Shown in pieces: positions 9,538-18,738 of a DNA stretch of 64,000 nucleotides (within the stretch, counting starts at the first letter, position 1; each line of letters starts with the position of its first letter). The notes beneath the pieces were generated by a model. It was given only the letters and a program-made list of their open reading frames with translations. It ran no database searches and was not told the origin of the DNA. Both the position numbers and the translations under genes were made by a program. Source of the DNA: Sphingorhabdus lutea (GTDB taxonomy: Bacteria > Pseudomonadota > Alphaproteobacteria > Sphingomonadales > Sphingomonadaceae); assembly GCF_001889025.1 (NCBI RefSeq), contig NZ_CP018154.1, forward strand, positions 2,036,501-2,100,500, written 5' to 3'.

Positions 9538-10779
9538 ATGATGAACAAGCCTGAAACAGAAAATAAGAATAAACTTGCCCGCTTGTTCATTCTTTTAACG
9601 GTTTTCATTTATTCCATGGGTTTTGGCATCATCATGCCGGCCCTGCCCCAACTAATTATTGAATTGGAAAATATCTCCCTGTCAGAGGCGACATTTCATG
9701 CCGCATGGTTAGGTGCGGCATATGCCATTGCCCAATTTTTAATGGGGCCGTTAATGGGCAATTTGGGCGATCGATTTGGGCGGCGGCCCATTTTCTTATT
9801 TTCATTATTTGGATTTGGCATTGATTTTTTATTGATGGGGCTTGCGCCCAATATCATCTGGTTATTTATTGGCCGCGCCATTGCGGGCGGTTTGGGTGCA
9901 ATTTTTGGTCCGGCCAATGCCGCCATGGCCGATATTAGCAGCGATAAAGACCGGGCGAAAAGCTTTGGCCTGATCGGCGCTGCATTTGGCATTGGTTTTA
10001 TCATGGGGCCTGCAATGGGCGGGTTTTTGGCCGATTGGGGGACAAGAATACCATTTTTTGTGGCTGGCGCTCTTGCCCTTGCCAATGCAATATTTGGATA
10101 TTTCATTTTTCCCGAAACCATGAAGCAAGGTGATAAGCGCGATTTTGACTGGAAACGTTCCAACCCGCTTGGCGCGTTAATCAGCCTGTCCAAAACGCCC
10201 AGCCTTCTGCCCATTGCGGCGGTTTATTTTTTGTGGTTAACCGCGACCAATGTTTATCCCGCATCATGGGCATTTTTTGCCATTGCCCAATTTGGGTGGG
10301 ATTCCAAAACAATCGGCCTGTCGCTGACCATGGTGGGCGCGTCCATGGCATTGGTTCAGGGTTTTGTTATCGGACCAATGGTGGCGAAATTTGGCGAAAG
10401 ACGCACCGCGCAATATGGCATGTGCTTTGCCGGATTGTCATTCATTACTTTGGCGTTTATGCAAAATGGCAATATCGCCCTTGCGCTATGCGGTTTAATG
10501 GGTTTGCAGGGGATAATCATGCCATCGATAAGCGCGATGATGTCTCAGCGGACCCCGTCTTCTGCGCAAGGTGAATTACAAGGATTTAATGGTAGCCTGT
10601 CTGCTTTATCCTTTCTTTTGGCTCAGCTTGTCTATAATGGCAGCCTATCCTATTTCACATCGGCCAATGCGCCGATAAAATTTGCCGGTGCGCCCTTTAT
10701 TTTGGCGCTATTTTTCACCATTTCTGCCTTTGTCACCCTATATTTTGTGGCAAAGAATAAAAAGCATATATCATATTAA
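9538..10779 (+). CDS. TetA-like MFS multidrug efflux transporter
   Basis: A 413-residue, 12-helix major facilitator of the drug:H+ antiporter-1 type. The first helix carries GFGIIMPALP, and motif A is GNLGDRFGRRPIF near residue 74, both typical of the TCR/TetA group. The antiporter motif C (GPAMGGFLADWG) lies near residue 157. Similarity to TetA does not prove tetracycline resistance; chromosomal members often have other substrates. Two adjacent ATG codons (9538 and 9541) are possible starts with no strong ribosome binding site. A GNAT gene follows after 9 bases, so the pair is probably one transcript. Confidence 0.85.
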   Translation: MMNKPETENKNKLARLFILLTVFIYSMGFGIIMPALPQLIIELENISLSEATFHAAWLGAAYAIAQFLMGPLMGNLGDRFGRRPIFLFSLFGFGIDFLLMGLAPNIIWLFIGRAIAGGLGAIFGPANAAMADISSDKDRAKSFGLIGAAFGIGFIMGPAMGGFLADWGTRIPFFVAGALALANAIFGYFIFPETMKQGDKRDFDWKRSNPLGALISLSKTPSLLPIAAVYFLWLTATNVYPASWAFFAIAQFGWDSKTIGLSLTMVGASMALVQGFVIGPMVAKFGERRTAQYGMCFAGLSFITLAFMQNGNIALALCGLMGLQGIIMPSISAMMSQRTPSSAQGELQGFNGSLSALSFLLAQLVYNGSLSYFTSANAPIKFAGAPFILALFFTISAFVTLYFVAKNKKHISY

Positions 10780-10788
10780 GCGACGATA

Positions 10789-11307
10789 ATGACATTTTGC
10801 CCCATTGATAAAATTGATAGTAAAGAAATTGAGGATTTGCTGGATCAGGCATTTGGCGAGGATCGGCATGAACGCACCGCATATAAATTGCGTGATGGTG
10901 CATTGATGATTGACAATTTATCCTTTGCCTTGACCGATGACGATATATTATTGGGCATATTGCAATGTTGGACGGTGCAATTATTGGATGAAAATGGCGC
11001 TTCGCATCCCTTAATTTTGGTGGGGCCTGTTGGCGTTGCGGCCAAATATCAAAATATGGGCCATGGCCGCGCCATGTTAAATGAAATGATTAACCGCGCG
11101 GATAATATGGATTACCCGCCCATGATGTTAATTGGCGATGCGCCCTATTATGCACCCTTTGGCTTTACTGCCGCGCAAACCGGGGCATGGGCATTGCCCG
11201 GGCCATTTGAACGCGCACGTTTATTATGCCGCAATGTGGCGCATGTAAAACTTCCCCAAAATGGGCATATTGCCCCTATGGCAAAAATTGCTGCGTCGCC
11301 GCGATAA
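10789..11307 (+). CDS. GNAT family N-acetyltransferase
   Basis: A 172-residue acyltransferase of the YhbS/COG3153 type. It should transfer an acetyl group from acetyl-CoA to an unidentified amine. The acetyl-CoA-binding region is PVGVAAKYQNMGHGRAML near residues 83-100, with the Q-x-x-G-x-G/A-like segment QNMGHGRA. A later APYYAPFGFTAA near 125 matches the conserved YYxxFGF of this subgroup. It sits 9 bases behind the MFS exporter and 49 bases before the DUF1285 gene, all on the same strand. Confidence 0.82.
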   Translation: MTFCPIDKIDSKEIEDLLDQAFGEDRHERTAYKLRDGALMIDNLSFALTDDDILLGILQCWTVQLLDENGASHPLILVGPVGVAAKYQNMGHGRAMLNEMINRADNMDYPPMMLIGDAPYYAPFGFTAAQTGAWALPGPFERARLLCRNVAHVKLPQNGHIAPMAKIAASPR

Positions 11308-11356
11308 ATATTCTTTGGGCTTTGCACTTTTGGTATAATATGCCTATCTTATCACC

Positions 11357-11932
11357 ATGCCATATGACGCACATTTTGATATACAATCATTATCCCTGCA
11401 TGAAATTGGGGAATTGGTGGCGGAGCAAAAACTCCCTCCTTTGGACCAATGGCAACCACAGAAAACCGGCGATAGCGAGATGGAAATTTTGCCCGACGGC
11501 ACATGGCTGCATCAAGGCGGCGTGATTAAGCGTCCGGCAATGGTTCGGGCATTTTCCCGGCTTTTATATTGTGATGATAATGGCAAATATTGGCTTAAAA
11601 CTCCCTATGAGCAATTATCAATCATTGTTAGCGACGCGCCCTTAATCGCAGTAGAATTAACCAAAAAAGGTGATGGGGTAAAGCAAAGGTTATTTTTTCG
11701 ATTGAACAATGATGAGATTATTGCCGCCGATGCGAAACAGAAAATCTTCCTGAAACAGGGCAAGGGCGAAGATGATGGCGATATTTTCCATATTTCCTTA
11801 CCGCATGGCCTTTTTGCTAAGGCAAGCCGCGCGGTCCATTTTGAATTGGCCGAGTTAATATGCGAAAATGAAAATGGAAATATGGGCATTTGGTCGCAAA
11901 ATCAATTTTTCAACCTTGGTCAAATGGCTTAA
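11357..11932 (+). CDS. DUF1285 domain protein
   Basis: A 191-residue cytoplasmic protein matching the DUF1285 family; no biochemical function is established for it. The conserved core runs from WLHQGGVIKRPAMVRAFSRL (near residue 50) through KTPYEQLSIIVSDAPLIAV. It lacks membrane segments. Its stop is two bases before the CoA pyrophosphatase start, and that gene is six bases before the CCA-adding enzyme. This DUF1285-NUDIX-CCA order is familiar from alphaproteobacteria and suggests co-expression, though not a shared pathway. Confidence 0.82.
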   Translation: MPYDAHFDIQSLSLHEIGELVAEQKLPPLDQWQPQKTGDSEMEILPDGTWLHQGGVIKRPAMVRAFSRLLYCDDNGKYWLKTPYEQLSIIVSDAPLIAVELTKKGDGVKQRLFFRLNNDEIIAADAKQKIFLKQGKGEDDGDIFHISLPHGLFAKASRAVHFELAELICENENGNMGIWSQNQFFNLGQMA

Positions 11933-11934
11933 AT

Positions 11935-12522
11935 ATGCAGTGGATAGACAAAATTCATGCTGCCATTGCTGATCCCCGCCCCTTTAATATTGAGGATGAA
12001 TTTCATAACGGTAAAGGGCAACAACTTATTCCGGCGGCAGTGCTCATCACTATAACCGATGCGCCGCGCCCTTCGACAATATTGACGCAGCGTCCCTCAT
12101 GGCTTCGTGCCCATGCGGGCCAAGTTGCCTTTCCCGGCGGCAAGATAGATGCAGATGATAAAGATGCAATTGACGCAGCATTAAGGGAGGCAGAGGAGGA
12201 GCTGTCCATCGACCGTCAAAAGGTAGAAATTTTGGGCACTGGTGATATTTATCGCACGGGTAGCGGCTATGCCATAACCCCTGTCTTTGGACTTGTGTCC
12301 GACACATTATCCATCACCCCCAATCCGGATGAGGTATCGCATTGGTTCAAAACGCCAATGGATTTTTTAATGAACCCACAAAATGCGATAAAAAAACAGG
12401 TGATGTGGCAGGGGCAAATGCGTGAATATTATGATATGCAATGGAATGAATTTCGCATTTGGGGAGTGACCGCCGGAATAATCGCAAATTTACGCAATCG
12501 AATATTGATGCAGGACAAATAA
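11935..12522 (+). CDS. NUDIX CoA pyrophosphatase
   Basis: Start set at ATG 11935 (MQWIDKIHAA), two bases after the DUF1285 stop. The 195-residue protein has the NUDIX box near residue 60-85: GGKIDADDKDAIDAALREAE is followed directly by EELSI, with the catalytic REAEEEL core. The preceding QVAFPGG segment is the extra CoA-pyrophosphatase signature, so the likely reaction is hydrolysis of CoA or its derivatives to 4'-phosphopantetheine and 3',5'-ADP. This limits oxidised or damaged CoA. It is in the middle of a tightly spaced three-gene unit. Confidence 0.87.
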   Translation: MQWIDKIHAAIADPRPFNIEDEFHNGKGQQLIPAAVLITITDAPRPSTILTQRPSWLRAHAGQVAFPGGKIDADDKDAIDAALREAEEELSIDRQKVEILGTGDIYRTGSGYAITPVFGLVSDTLSITPNPDEVSHWFKTPMDFLMNPQNAIKKQVMWQGQMREYYDMQWNEFRIWGVTAGIIANLRNRILMQDK

Positions 12523-12528
12523 TATCGC

Positions 12529-13764
12529 ATGACGCATATTATGATGAAATTGCCTAATCTATCTTGGTGGAAATCCCCTGCCCTACACAAAATTGTTGAG
12601 GCATTAATTGATGATCGCAGTGAACATGCTCGCGTCGTGGGCGGCGCGGTGCGAAATAGCCTGTTGGGGATTGATGTTTCGGATATTGATTTGGCGACAA
12701 GGTTACGCCCCGAAATTGTGATAGAAAAATTAACCGCCATTGGCGCGAAAACCATCCCCACCGGCATTGCCCATGGCACAATTACCGCAATTATAGATGG
12801 TGAGAAATTTGAAATCACCACGCTGCGCCGTGATGTTTCAACCGATGGCCGCCATGCAACCATTAGTTTTTCCGATGAATGGCAGGATGATGCCACGCGG
12901 CGCGACTTTACCATCAACGCCCTATATGCCGATGTGAAAACCGGCCAAATTTATGATTATTTTGGCGGCATAGATGATTTAAATCGGCGTAATTTAATTT
13001 TTATCGGCGATGCTAATGAACGGATAAAAGAAGATTATCTTCGTATCTTGCGATATTTTCGTTTTTTAATCCTTATGGATAATGTCGAAACTGATGCTGC
13101 CACATTGGCTGCATGCGCACATGGTGCACCCAATTTACGCAGCATTTCTAGGGAGAGAATATCGGACGAATTTCAAAAAATTCTTTCCAAAGAAAATATA
13201 GTTATTTCCATTTCTGCCATGCAAAATGCCCAAATATTTGATCATTTCATGCCCGAAATTATTCCTGATGCGGCTGAGAAAATAGCAGATTTAATAAAAA
13301 GAGAAAAAAAGCTTGGCATTTCACCAAAATGGCAACGCCGCCTTGCCGCCATTTTGCCCCATGATCCAAAATTGACATATAAAATCGCCGCAAGGTTAAA
13401 AATGTCAAAAAAGAACATGTTACTGATGGCCATATTGTCCGATCGGCAAGAAATTAACGACATCAATGTTCGTAAATTGGCATTTGAGCATGGCTTGGAA
13501 AATGCCACCGATATCGCATTATTATATGGTCATGACGATGATTATGCCGCCATCATTTCCGATATTCAAAAATGGGAAATCCCATATTTTTCATTAAATG
13601 GTTCGCAATTAATTGATGCGGGCATTGAAAAAGGGCCAAAAGTATCTGCCCTAGTCAAACAGATTAAAAATAAATGGATGGATTGCGGCTTTCCTGCCGG
13701 ACAATCATTTGATGAACTGGTCAATCAAATGATATCAGAGACAAAGGAATTTGATAAAAATTGA
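12529..13764 (+). CDS. cca: CCA tRNA nucleotidyltransferase
   Basis: Adds or repairs the 3' CCA end of tRNAs. A 411-residue class II nucleotidyltransferase of the poly(A) polymerase/CCA superfamily. The active-site G-G-x-V-R and D-x-D signatures are seen as RVVGGAVRNSLLG (near residue 37) and SDIDLA (near 53), followed by the nucleotide-recognition segment around RRDFTINALYAD near 125 and the RNA-binding/ERxxxD region EDYLRILRYFRF near 168. The 3' end overlaps the convergent GGDEF/EAL gene by 40 bases. It closes the DUF1285-NUDIX-CCA unit, 6 bases after the NUDIX gene. Confidence 0.92.
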   Translation: MTHIMMKLPNLSWWKSPALHKIVEALIDDRSEHARVVGGAVRNSLLGIDVSDIDLATRLRPEIVIEKLTAIGAKTIPTGIAHGTITAIIDGEKFEITTLRRDVSTDGRHATISFSDEWQDDATRRDFTINALYADVKTGQIYDYFGGIDDLNRRNLIFIGDANERIKEDYLRILRYFRFLILMDNVETDAATLAACAHGAPNLRSISRERISDEFQKILSKENIVISISAMQNAQIFDHFMPEIIPDAAEKIADLIKREKKLGISPKWQRRLAAILPHDPKLTYKIAARLKMSKKNMLLMAILSDRQEINDINVRKLAFEHGLENATDIALLYGHDDDYAAIISDIQKWEIPYFSLNGSQLIDAGIEKGPKVSALVKQIKNKWMDCGFPAGQSFDELVNQMISETKEFDKN

Positions 13765-15569
13765 AATGCCTCATCCGATTTTAATGGCTTTGCATAATGA
13801 TATCCCTGACCAAATGTGCAGCCTAATAATTTTAAGGCACAGCCTATATTTGACGTTTCAATACCCTCGGCGGTGGTTTGCATATCCAATGCCTTGGCCA
13901 ATGACAAAATCGTGCTGACAATGGCATTTTTTTCTTTATCTTGTCCCATATCGGTCACAAAACTGCGGTCAATTTTTAACACATCAATTGGCAATTTTTG
14001 CAGCACGGCCAAATTTGAATATCCCGTGCCAAAATCATCCATGGCCAAGCTGATATTTTCTGATTTCAACCGATTAAGCAATTTTAATGTGCCGTCGGGA
14101 TCATCAATAAAGGCGCTTTCGGTTAATTCCAACATCAATCGATGTCCATCAACACCGGCGGAAAAGATGCTGTCTCGAACCGCGCCCACCACATCATCTC
14201 GCAATATTTGAATGGCCGATAAATTGACCGAAATTTTATAATCAGCATGCCCAATTTTTGGCGCACTGCCCATATTATGAAAGGCGATTTGGCTATCCCA
14301 ATCGGCAATGGTCATTGCGGCTTGATACATTGCCCAACGGCCAAGCGGCACGATTAAGCCGCTTTCCTCTGCCACGGGTATAAAATCCACTGGCGAAATA
14401 AACCCTTGCTCTGGATGGATCCACCGCGCCAATGCCTCAAAACCATTAACCCGGCCCGATTTTAAATCCATAATCGGTTGATAATGAAGCTCCAGCTCCT
14501 CTTTTTCAATCGCGCGGCGCAGGTCGGTTTCAATCGAAAAACGCTGTTTCACTGCATTTAGGGATTCATGATGATAGAGCACAAATTTTTTCTGGCTTTT
14601 TGCGCGTTTCAACGCAATTTGCGCATTTCTTAAAATATCCGTCGGGTCTTCATTATATCGGCCAACCGCCGCAGCGACAGCACATTCCATTTGTATTTCC
14701 ATGCCGGAAATTTGACATGGATCGTTAAATGCCGCCTTTATTCGCTCCCCTATATGGTGGGTGCGTTCCTGTTGAACGCCAATTTCAATAAATGCCGCAA
14801 ATTCATTGCCGCCCAATCGTGCCAAAATTTCATTGCCGCGCATTTGGCTTTTCAAACGGCGCGCGACGGTAATGATTAACTCATCACCCGCCATTGACCC
14901 CATTGATTCATTAACCCTGCTAAAACGCGCTAGATCGATTAAAATAAATGCATAGCGGCCTGGATTTTTATCATCTGAATTTTTCTGGGCTTCCTTGACC
15001 CGTTGTTCGACAATTTCCTCAAAACCAATGCGATTGGGAAATCCGGTCAAACTGTCGCATGTCATTTCGCGGCGCAATGTTTCGCGATGCAATTGTTCCT
15101 GTGTACGGTCATTTATGGTGATTAAATATGATGAATTGGCCGTGTCATAAATGGATAAATGAATATCCAATTGCCGGCTTAATAATCGATTATTACCGCG
15201 CCAACACACAAAATCGCGTTCTCGCCCTGTGGCGGCCATTTCACGCAACATGTCGGATATTATAGATAAATCAAATGCCTCTGCATTTAATTTCTTGCCG
15301 ACAATATGTTGAAATTTTTCATTATTATATAACAAGGTGAATTTATTATCACGCCACGTGAAAATCGCCCCTGCCAAGGGCAAGGAACATAACCATGATG
15401 GGGTTTTGGCAATATGAGGATGAGGCGATTCGCCTTGATCATCATTCTGCTTAATCGCGCCAATTATATTTTCTGACCGCGAATCAAGCGCCGAAAGTCG
15501 CTCTAACCCCCCGGATTTTTGATATTTTGTTGCAGTTGCCACCTGCTTTTCGACCCTATTATTTTGCAT
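13725..15569 (-). CDS. PAS-like/GGDEF/EAL protein, probable c-di-GMP phosphodiesterase
   Basis: A 614-residue signalling protein with no membrane segments. An N-terminal PAS-like region (about 60-155) precedes a GGDEF domain (about 165-330) and an EAL domain (about 345-595). The GGDEF signature is GGNEF at 253-257, with Asn instead of Asp/Glu, so cyclase activity is doubtful. The EAL domain looks intact: EAL at 378-380, DDFGTGYSNL and KIDRSF later, so c-di-GMP hydrolysis is the likely activity, perhaps with the GGDEF domain as a GTP-sensing module. It is 83 bases behind parC on the same strand and overlaps the CCA-adding enzyme gene tail to tail. Confidence 0.88.
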   Translation of the reverse strand: MQNNRVEKQVATATKYQKSGGLERLSALDSRSENIIGAIKQNDDQGESPHPHIAKTPSWLCSLPLAGAIFTWRDNKFTLLYNNEKFQHIVGKKLNAEAFDLSIISDMLREMAATGRERDFVCWRGNNRLLSRQLDIHLSIYDTANSSYLITINDRTQEQLHRETLRREMTCDSLTGFPNRIGFEEIVEQRVKEAQKNSDDKNPGRYAFILIDLARFSRVNESMGSMAGDELIITVARRLKSQMRGNEILARLGGNEFAAFIEIGVQQERTHHIGERIKAAFNDPCQISGMEIQMECAVAAAVGRYNEDPTDILRNAQIALKRAKSQKKFVLYHHESLNAVKQRFSIETDLRRAIEKEELELHYQPIMDLKSGRVNGFEALARWIHPEQGFISPVDFIPVAEESGLIVPLGRWAMYQAAMTIADWDSQIAFHNMGSAPKIGHADYKISVNLSAIQILRDDVVGAVRDSIFSAGVDGHRLMLELTESAFIDDPDGTLKLLNRLKSENISLAMDDFGTGYSNLAVLQKLPIDVLKIDRSFVTDMGQDKEKNAIVSTILSLAKALDMQTTAEGIETSNIGCALKLLGCTFGQGYHYAKPLKSDEAFQFLSNSFVSDII

Positions 15570-15652
15570 TAAGCCTACACATAGGTGGCAAATGTAAATA
15601 TTTGTTATAGGTTTGAAAAAAAATTTATTTGTTCAATTAAATATTTGAAAAA

Positions 15653-17911
15653 TCATCCAAATTTATTATCTCGCGGAAATCCTTGCGGGGGAAGTCGGCC
15701 CGCCGCGCCGCGCGCAACCCGCCACATCATTAAATCCGTTTCGGTTCGGGTCCGCCCGCTATCGCCGCCCATTGGCCAGCTAAGCCCTTCTTCTAATTTA
15801 AAGCTGGTGGCATCGGACAATCCGCCATCCTTATATCGTTGTAATGTAACCCCCTGTCCCTTTGCCATTTGGGGCAGTTCGGAAATGGGGAAAATCACCA
15901 ATTTGCGGTTTTCGCCAACAATGGCGACATGGTCCGCACCCTCCTCAACCGGTCGAGCAACCAATAATTTTGAACCCGATTTAATATTAACCAGCTGTTT
16001 TCCTTTGCGGGTTTCGGCAACTGCATCGCCCATATTGGCAATAAAGCCTTTACCATTGGACGCAGCAAGCAGCATTAACCTATCTTGCTCCGCCGGCATG
16101 ATGGCAACAATTTCATTGCCAGCATCAATATCGACTATTGTCCCCAATGGCTCGCCAAAGCCGCGCGCGCCGGGCAATTTATCCGCGCCAATGGTGTAAA
16201 AACGGCCACTTTGCGTCGCCACCAATATTTTATCGGTGGTTTGCGCATGAAATGCAAAGCCAAGCTCATCGCCTTCCTTAAACTTAAAATCTGCATTCAG
16301 GTCGCCATGCCCCTTCATCGCCTTTATCCAGCCACGGGTGGATAAAATAATGGTCAGCGGCTCTTTTTCGATCATCGCTTCCACTGGAATATCACGTGTC
16401 GGCGCGGCGACTTCCAACATGGTCCGCCTTTTGCCAAGCTCGGTATCTGGGCCATATGCATCGCGCATTGCGGTTAAATCTTTTTTCAACCTAGTTTGCT
16501 GACGCGCTGGGCTTTCGATTAATTTAACCAACGCCTCCCGCTCTGCCAATAAATCGGCCTGTTCGCGTTTTAACTCCATTTCTTCCAATTTACGCAGCGA
16601 ACGCAGGCGCATATTCAAAATGGCCTCTGCCTGACGGTCGGTTAATTCAAATTCCGCCATCATCACCGATTTTGGTTCATCCTCGGTCCGGATAATTTCA
16701 ATAACACGGTCCAAATTTAAAAATGCGATAATATAACCGCCAAGCAATTCCAAACGATTGTCAATTTTTTCCAACCTATGTTTGGAACGGCGCACCAAAA
16801 CATTAAATTGATGGCGCAGCCAATGGCGCAAAACATCTCCCAATCCCATCAATTCGGGGGTTCTATCCGCATCCAACACATTCATATTTAATGAAAAACG
16901 ATTTTCCAAATCGGACATTTTGAACAATGAGTCCATTAAAACATCCACCTCGACCGTGCGGCTTTTCGGTTCTAACACAATGCGAATTTGGTCGTCGGAT
17001 TCATCGCGCACATCGGCCAAAATTGGCAATTTTTTATCGGCGATTAAATTGGCCAGCTGTTCGATGAGCTTACCCTTTTGAACCTGATAAGGAATTTCGG
17101 TAACCACCGCGACCCATTGGCCGCGCCCTTCATCCTCCTTATGCCATTTGGCCCGAACACGCATTGACCCGCGCCCCGTGGCATAGGCGTCTTTTATCAC
17201 CTGTGGGTCATCAACCAAAATGCCGCCAGTGGCAAAATCTGGCCCCTTTACAATTTCCATCAGGGCGTCATGTTCCGCCTTTGGGTTGTCGATTAACAAT
17301 ATGGCCGCATCCAAAATTTCCGCCACATTATGCGAAGGAATTGATGTCGCCATCCCCACCGCAATGCCCGATGCACCATTGGCCAATAAATTGGGGAACA
17401 GCCCGGGCATCACCTCTGGCTCTTCATCCTCCCCATTATATGTCGGGCGGAAATCAGTGGCATTTTCATCCAATCCGGCCATTAATTCAATGGCAGGCCG
17501 TGTCAACCGCGCCTCTGTATAACGATAAGCCGCCGCATTATCGCCGTCAATATTGCCGAAATTTCCCTGTCCATCGACAAGAGGATAACGAAGCGCAAAT
17601 GTTTGCGCCATCCGCACCATGGCATCATAAACCGATTGATCGCCATGTGGGTGATATTTACCAATAACATCGCCCACAACACGCGCGCATTTTTTATATC
17701 CCGAAGTTGGGTCCAATTTTAACAATCGCATCGCCCATAAAAGCCGGCGGTGAACGGGTTTTAATCCATCGCGCAAATCGGGCAAAGACCGCGCGGTAAT
17801 GGTCGACATGGCATAAACCAAATATCGTTCAGAAAGCGCCGAATCAAATGGCGCGTCAATAATATGGTCGAACGGATCATCCGATGGCGGGGTTAAAACT
17901 TCATCACTCAT
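15653..17911 (-). CDS. parC: DNA topoisomerase IV subunit A
   Basis: Decatenates replicated chromosomes together with ParE, which is not in this window. The 752-residue length and N-terminus (SERYLVYAMSTITARSLPD, DGLKPVHRRLLWAM) fit ParC rather than GyrA: the C-terminal region has fewer beta-pinwheel repeats and no GyrA box was seen. The catalytic tyrosine is in AAAYRYTEARLT near residue 130. The quinolone-determining region reads YHPHGDQSVYDAM (residues 86-98), with Gln92 where E. coli ParC has Ser80. A 98-base gap separates it from folE upstream. Confidence 0.94.
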   Translation of the reverse strand: MSDEVLTPPSDDPFDHIIDAPFDSALSERYLVYAMSTITARSLPDLRDGLKPVHRRLLWAMRLLKLDPTSGYKKCARVVGDVIGKYHPHGDQSVYDAMVRMAQTFALRYPLVDGQGNFGNIDGDNAAAYRYTEARLTRPAIELMAGLDENATDFRPTYNGEDEEPEVMPGLFPNLLANGASGIAVGMATSIPSHNVAEILDAAILLIDNPKAEHDALMEIVKGPDFATGGILVDDPQVIKDAYATGRGSMRVRAKWHKEDEGRGQWVAVVTEIPYQVQKGKLIEQLANLIADKKLPILADVRDESDDQIRIVLEPKSRTVEVDVLMDSLFKMSDLENRFSLNMNVLDADRTPELMGLGDVLRHWLRHQFNVLVRRSKHRLEKIDNRLELLGGYIIAFLNLDRVIEIIRTEDEPKSVMMAEFELTDRQAEAILNMRLRSLRKLEEMELKREQADLLAEREALVKLIESPARQQTRLKKDLTAMRDAYGPDTELGKRRTMLEVAAPTRDIPVEAMIEKEPLTIILSTRGWIKAMKGHGDLNADFKFKEGDELGFAFHAQTTDKILVATQSGRFYTIGADKLPGARGFGEPLGTIVDIDAGNEIVAIMPAEQDRLMLLAASNGKGFIANMGDAVAETRKGKQLVNIKSGSKLLVARPVEEGADHVAIVGENRKLVIFPISELPQMAKGQGVTLQRYKDGGLSDATSFKLEEGLSWPMGGDSGRTRTETDLMMWRVARGAAGRLPPQGFPRDNKFG

Positions 17912-18009
17912 ATATCATTCGATAACGACAAGCAGGCATAGGGCCAAGCAAAATAGATATAAATTCTGTGGAAATATGAAAAAGAGATTATTTTAGAAGA
18001 AAAATGGGC

Positions 18010-18654
18010 TTAATAGCCCATTAAACTCATCACTTCTTTGCGGCTGCGTTGGTCATCCAAAAAACATCCCAATAATTTGGATGTCACCATGCCAACACCC
18101 GGGGTGCGAACACCGCGCCCTGTCATGCATCCATGCTGCGCCTCTATCACCACGGCGACGCCCTCTGGCTGTAGATTATTATAAATACAATTGGCCACTT
18201 CCGCGGTCAAACGTTCCTGCACCTGAAGCCGGCGGGCATAGCCATGCAACACGCGGGCAAGTTTCGAAATTCCCACAACACGGTCGGTGGGCATATAGGC
18301 AATGGACGCCTTGCCAATAATGGGCGCCATATGATGTTCGCAATGCGAATGAAAGGGGATGTCTTTTAACAGGACAAGTTCATGATAACCGCCCACTTCT
18401 TCAAAAGTGCGCGATAGATGAATAGCCGGATCATCATCATATCCTTGGCAATATTCACGCCATGCGCGGCCAACACGCGCGGGCGTGTCCAACAATCCTT
18501 CACGTTTTGGATCATCACCGGACCAACTGATTAACGTGCGAATGGCATCCTGCACCTCTTTGGGTACAACCAATTTGCCATTTTCATCCAATTCATCATC
18601 ATGACAATATGCGATGGGAAATTCCTTTTCTGTTCCATGTCCACCATCCCACAT
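18010..18654 (-). CDS. folE: GTP cyclohydrolase I
   Basis: Converts GTP to 7,8-dihydroneopterin triphosphate, the first step of folate/pterin synthesis. The 214-residue protein has the zinc and catalytic cluster PFHSHCEHHMAPI near residue 108 and the second cysteine in QHGCMTGRGVR near 175. LSRTFEEVGGY and GISKLARVLHGYARRLQVQE are family landmarks. An in-frame stop lies two codons before the ATG at 18652-18654, so the start cannot be further upstream. No Shine-Dalgarno sequence precedes it; instead the ATG lies within a perfect inverted repeat (18645-18669). Confidence 0.94.
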   Translation of the reverse strand: MWDGGHGTEKEFPIAYCHDDELDENGKLVVPKEVQDAIRTLISWSGDDPKREGLLDTPARVGRAWREYCQGYDDDPAIHLSRTFEEVGGYHELVLLKDIPFHSHCEHHMAPIIGKASIAYMPTDRVVGISKLARVLHGYARRLQVQERLTAEVANCIYNNLQPEGVAVVIEAQHGCMTGRGVRTPGVGMVTSKLLGCFLDDQRSRKEVMSLMGY

Positions 18655-18669
18655 ATATTATGTGGGATG
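18645..18669 (-). promoter_or_regulatory. perfect inverted repeat across the folE start codon
   Basis: Ten-base arms CATCCCACAT (18645-18654) and ATGTGGGATG (18660-18669) flank a five-base AT loop. The folE initiation codon is part of one arm. In RNA it would form a ten-pair hairpin that hides the start codon; in DNA it could be an operator. The function is inferred from position only. Confidence 0.55.
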
Positions 18670-18738
18670 TGGTAAATATCAATTTTGAGGTCATATTCCA
18701 CCTGTCCCTTGGGACATGCAATATCACTTATATAATTA

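Noticed and set aside
9538..10779. Acquired tetracycline resistance gene.
   Set aside because: The protein is TetA-like, but there is no TetR partner, mobile element or unusual composition next to it; a chromosomal efflux pump is more likely.
17164..17667. Long antisense frame (167 codons) inside parC.
   Set aside because: Its translation is His/Pro-rich and lacks any family signature; it is opposite to the strongly conserved ParC catalytic region.
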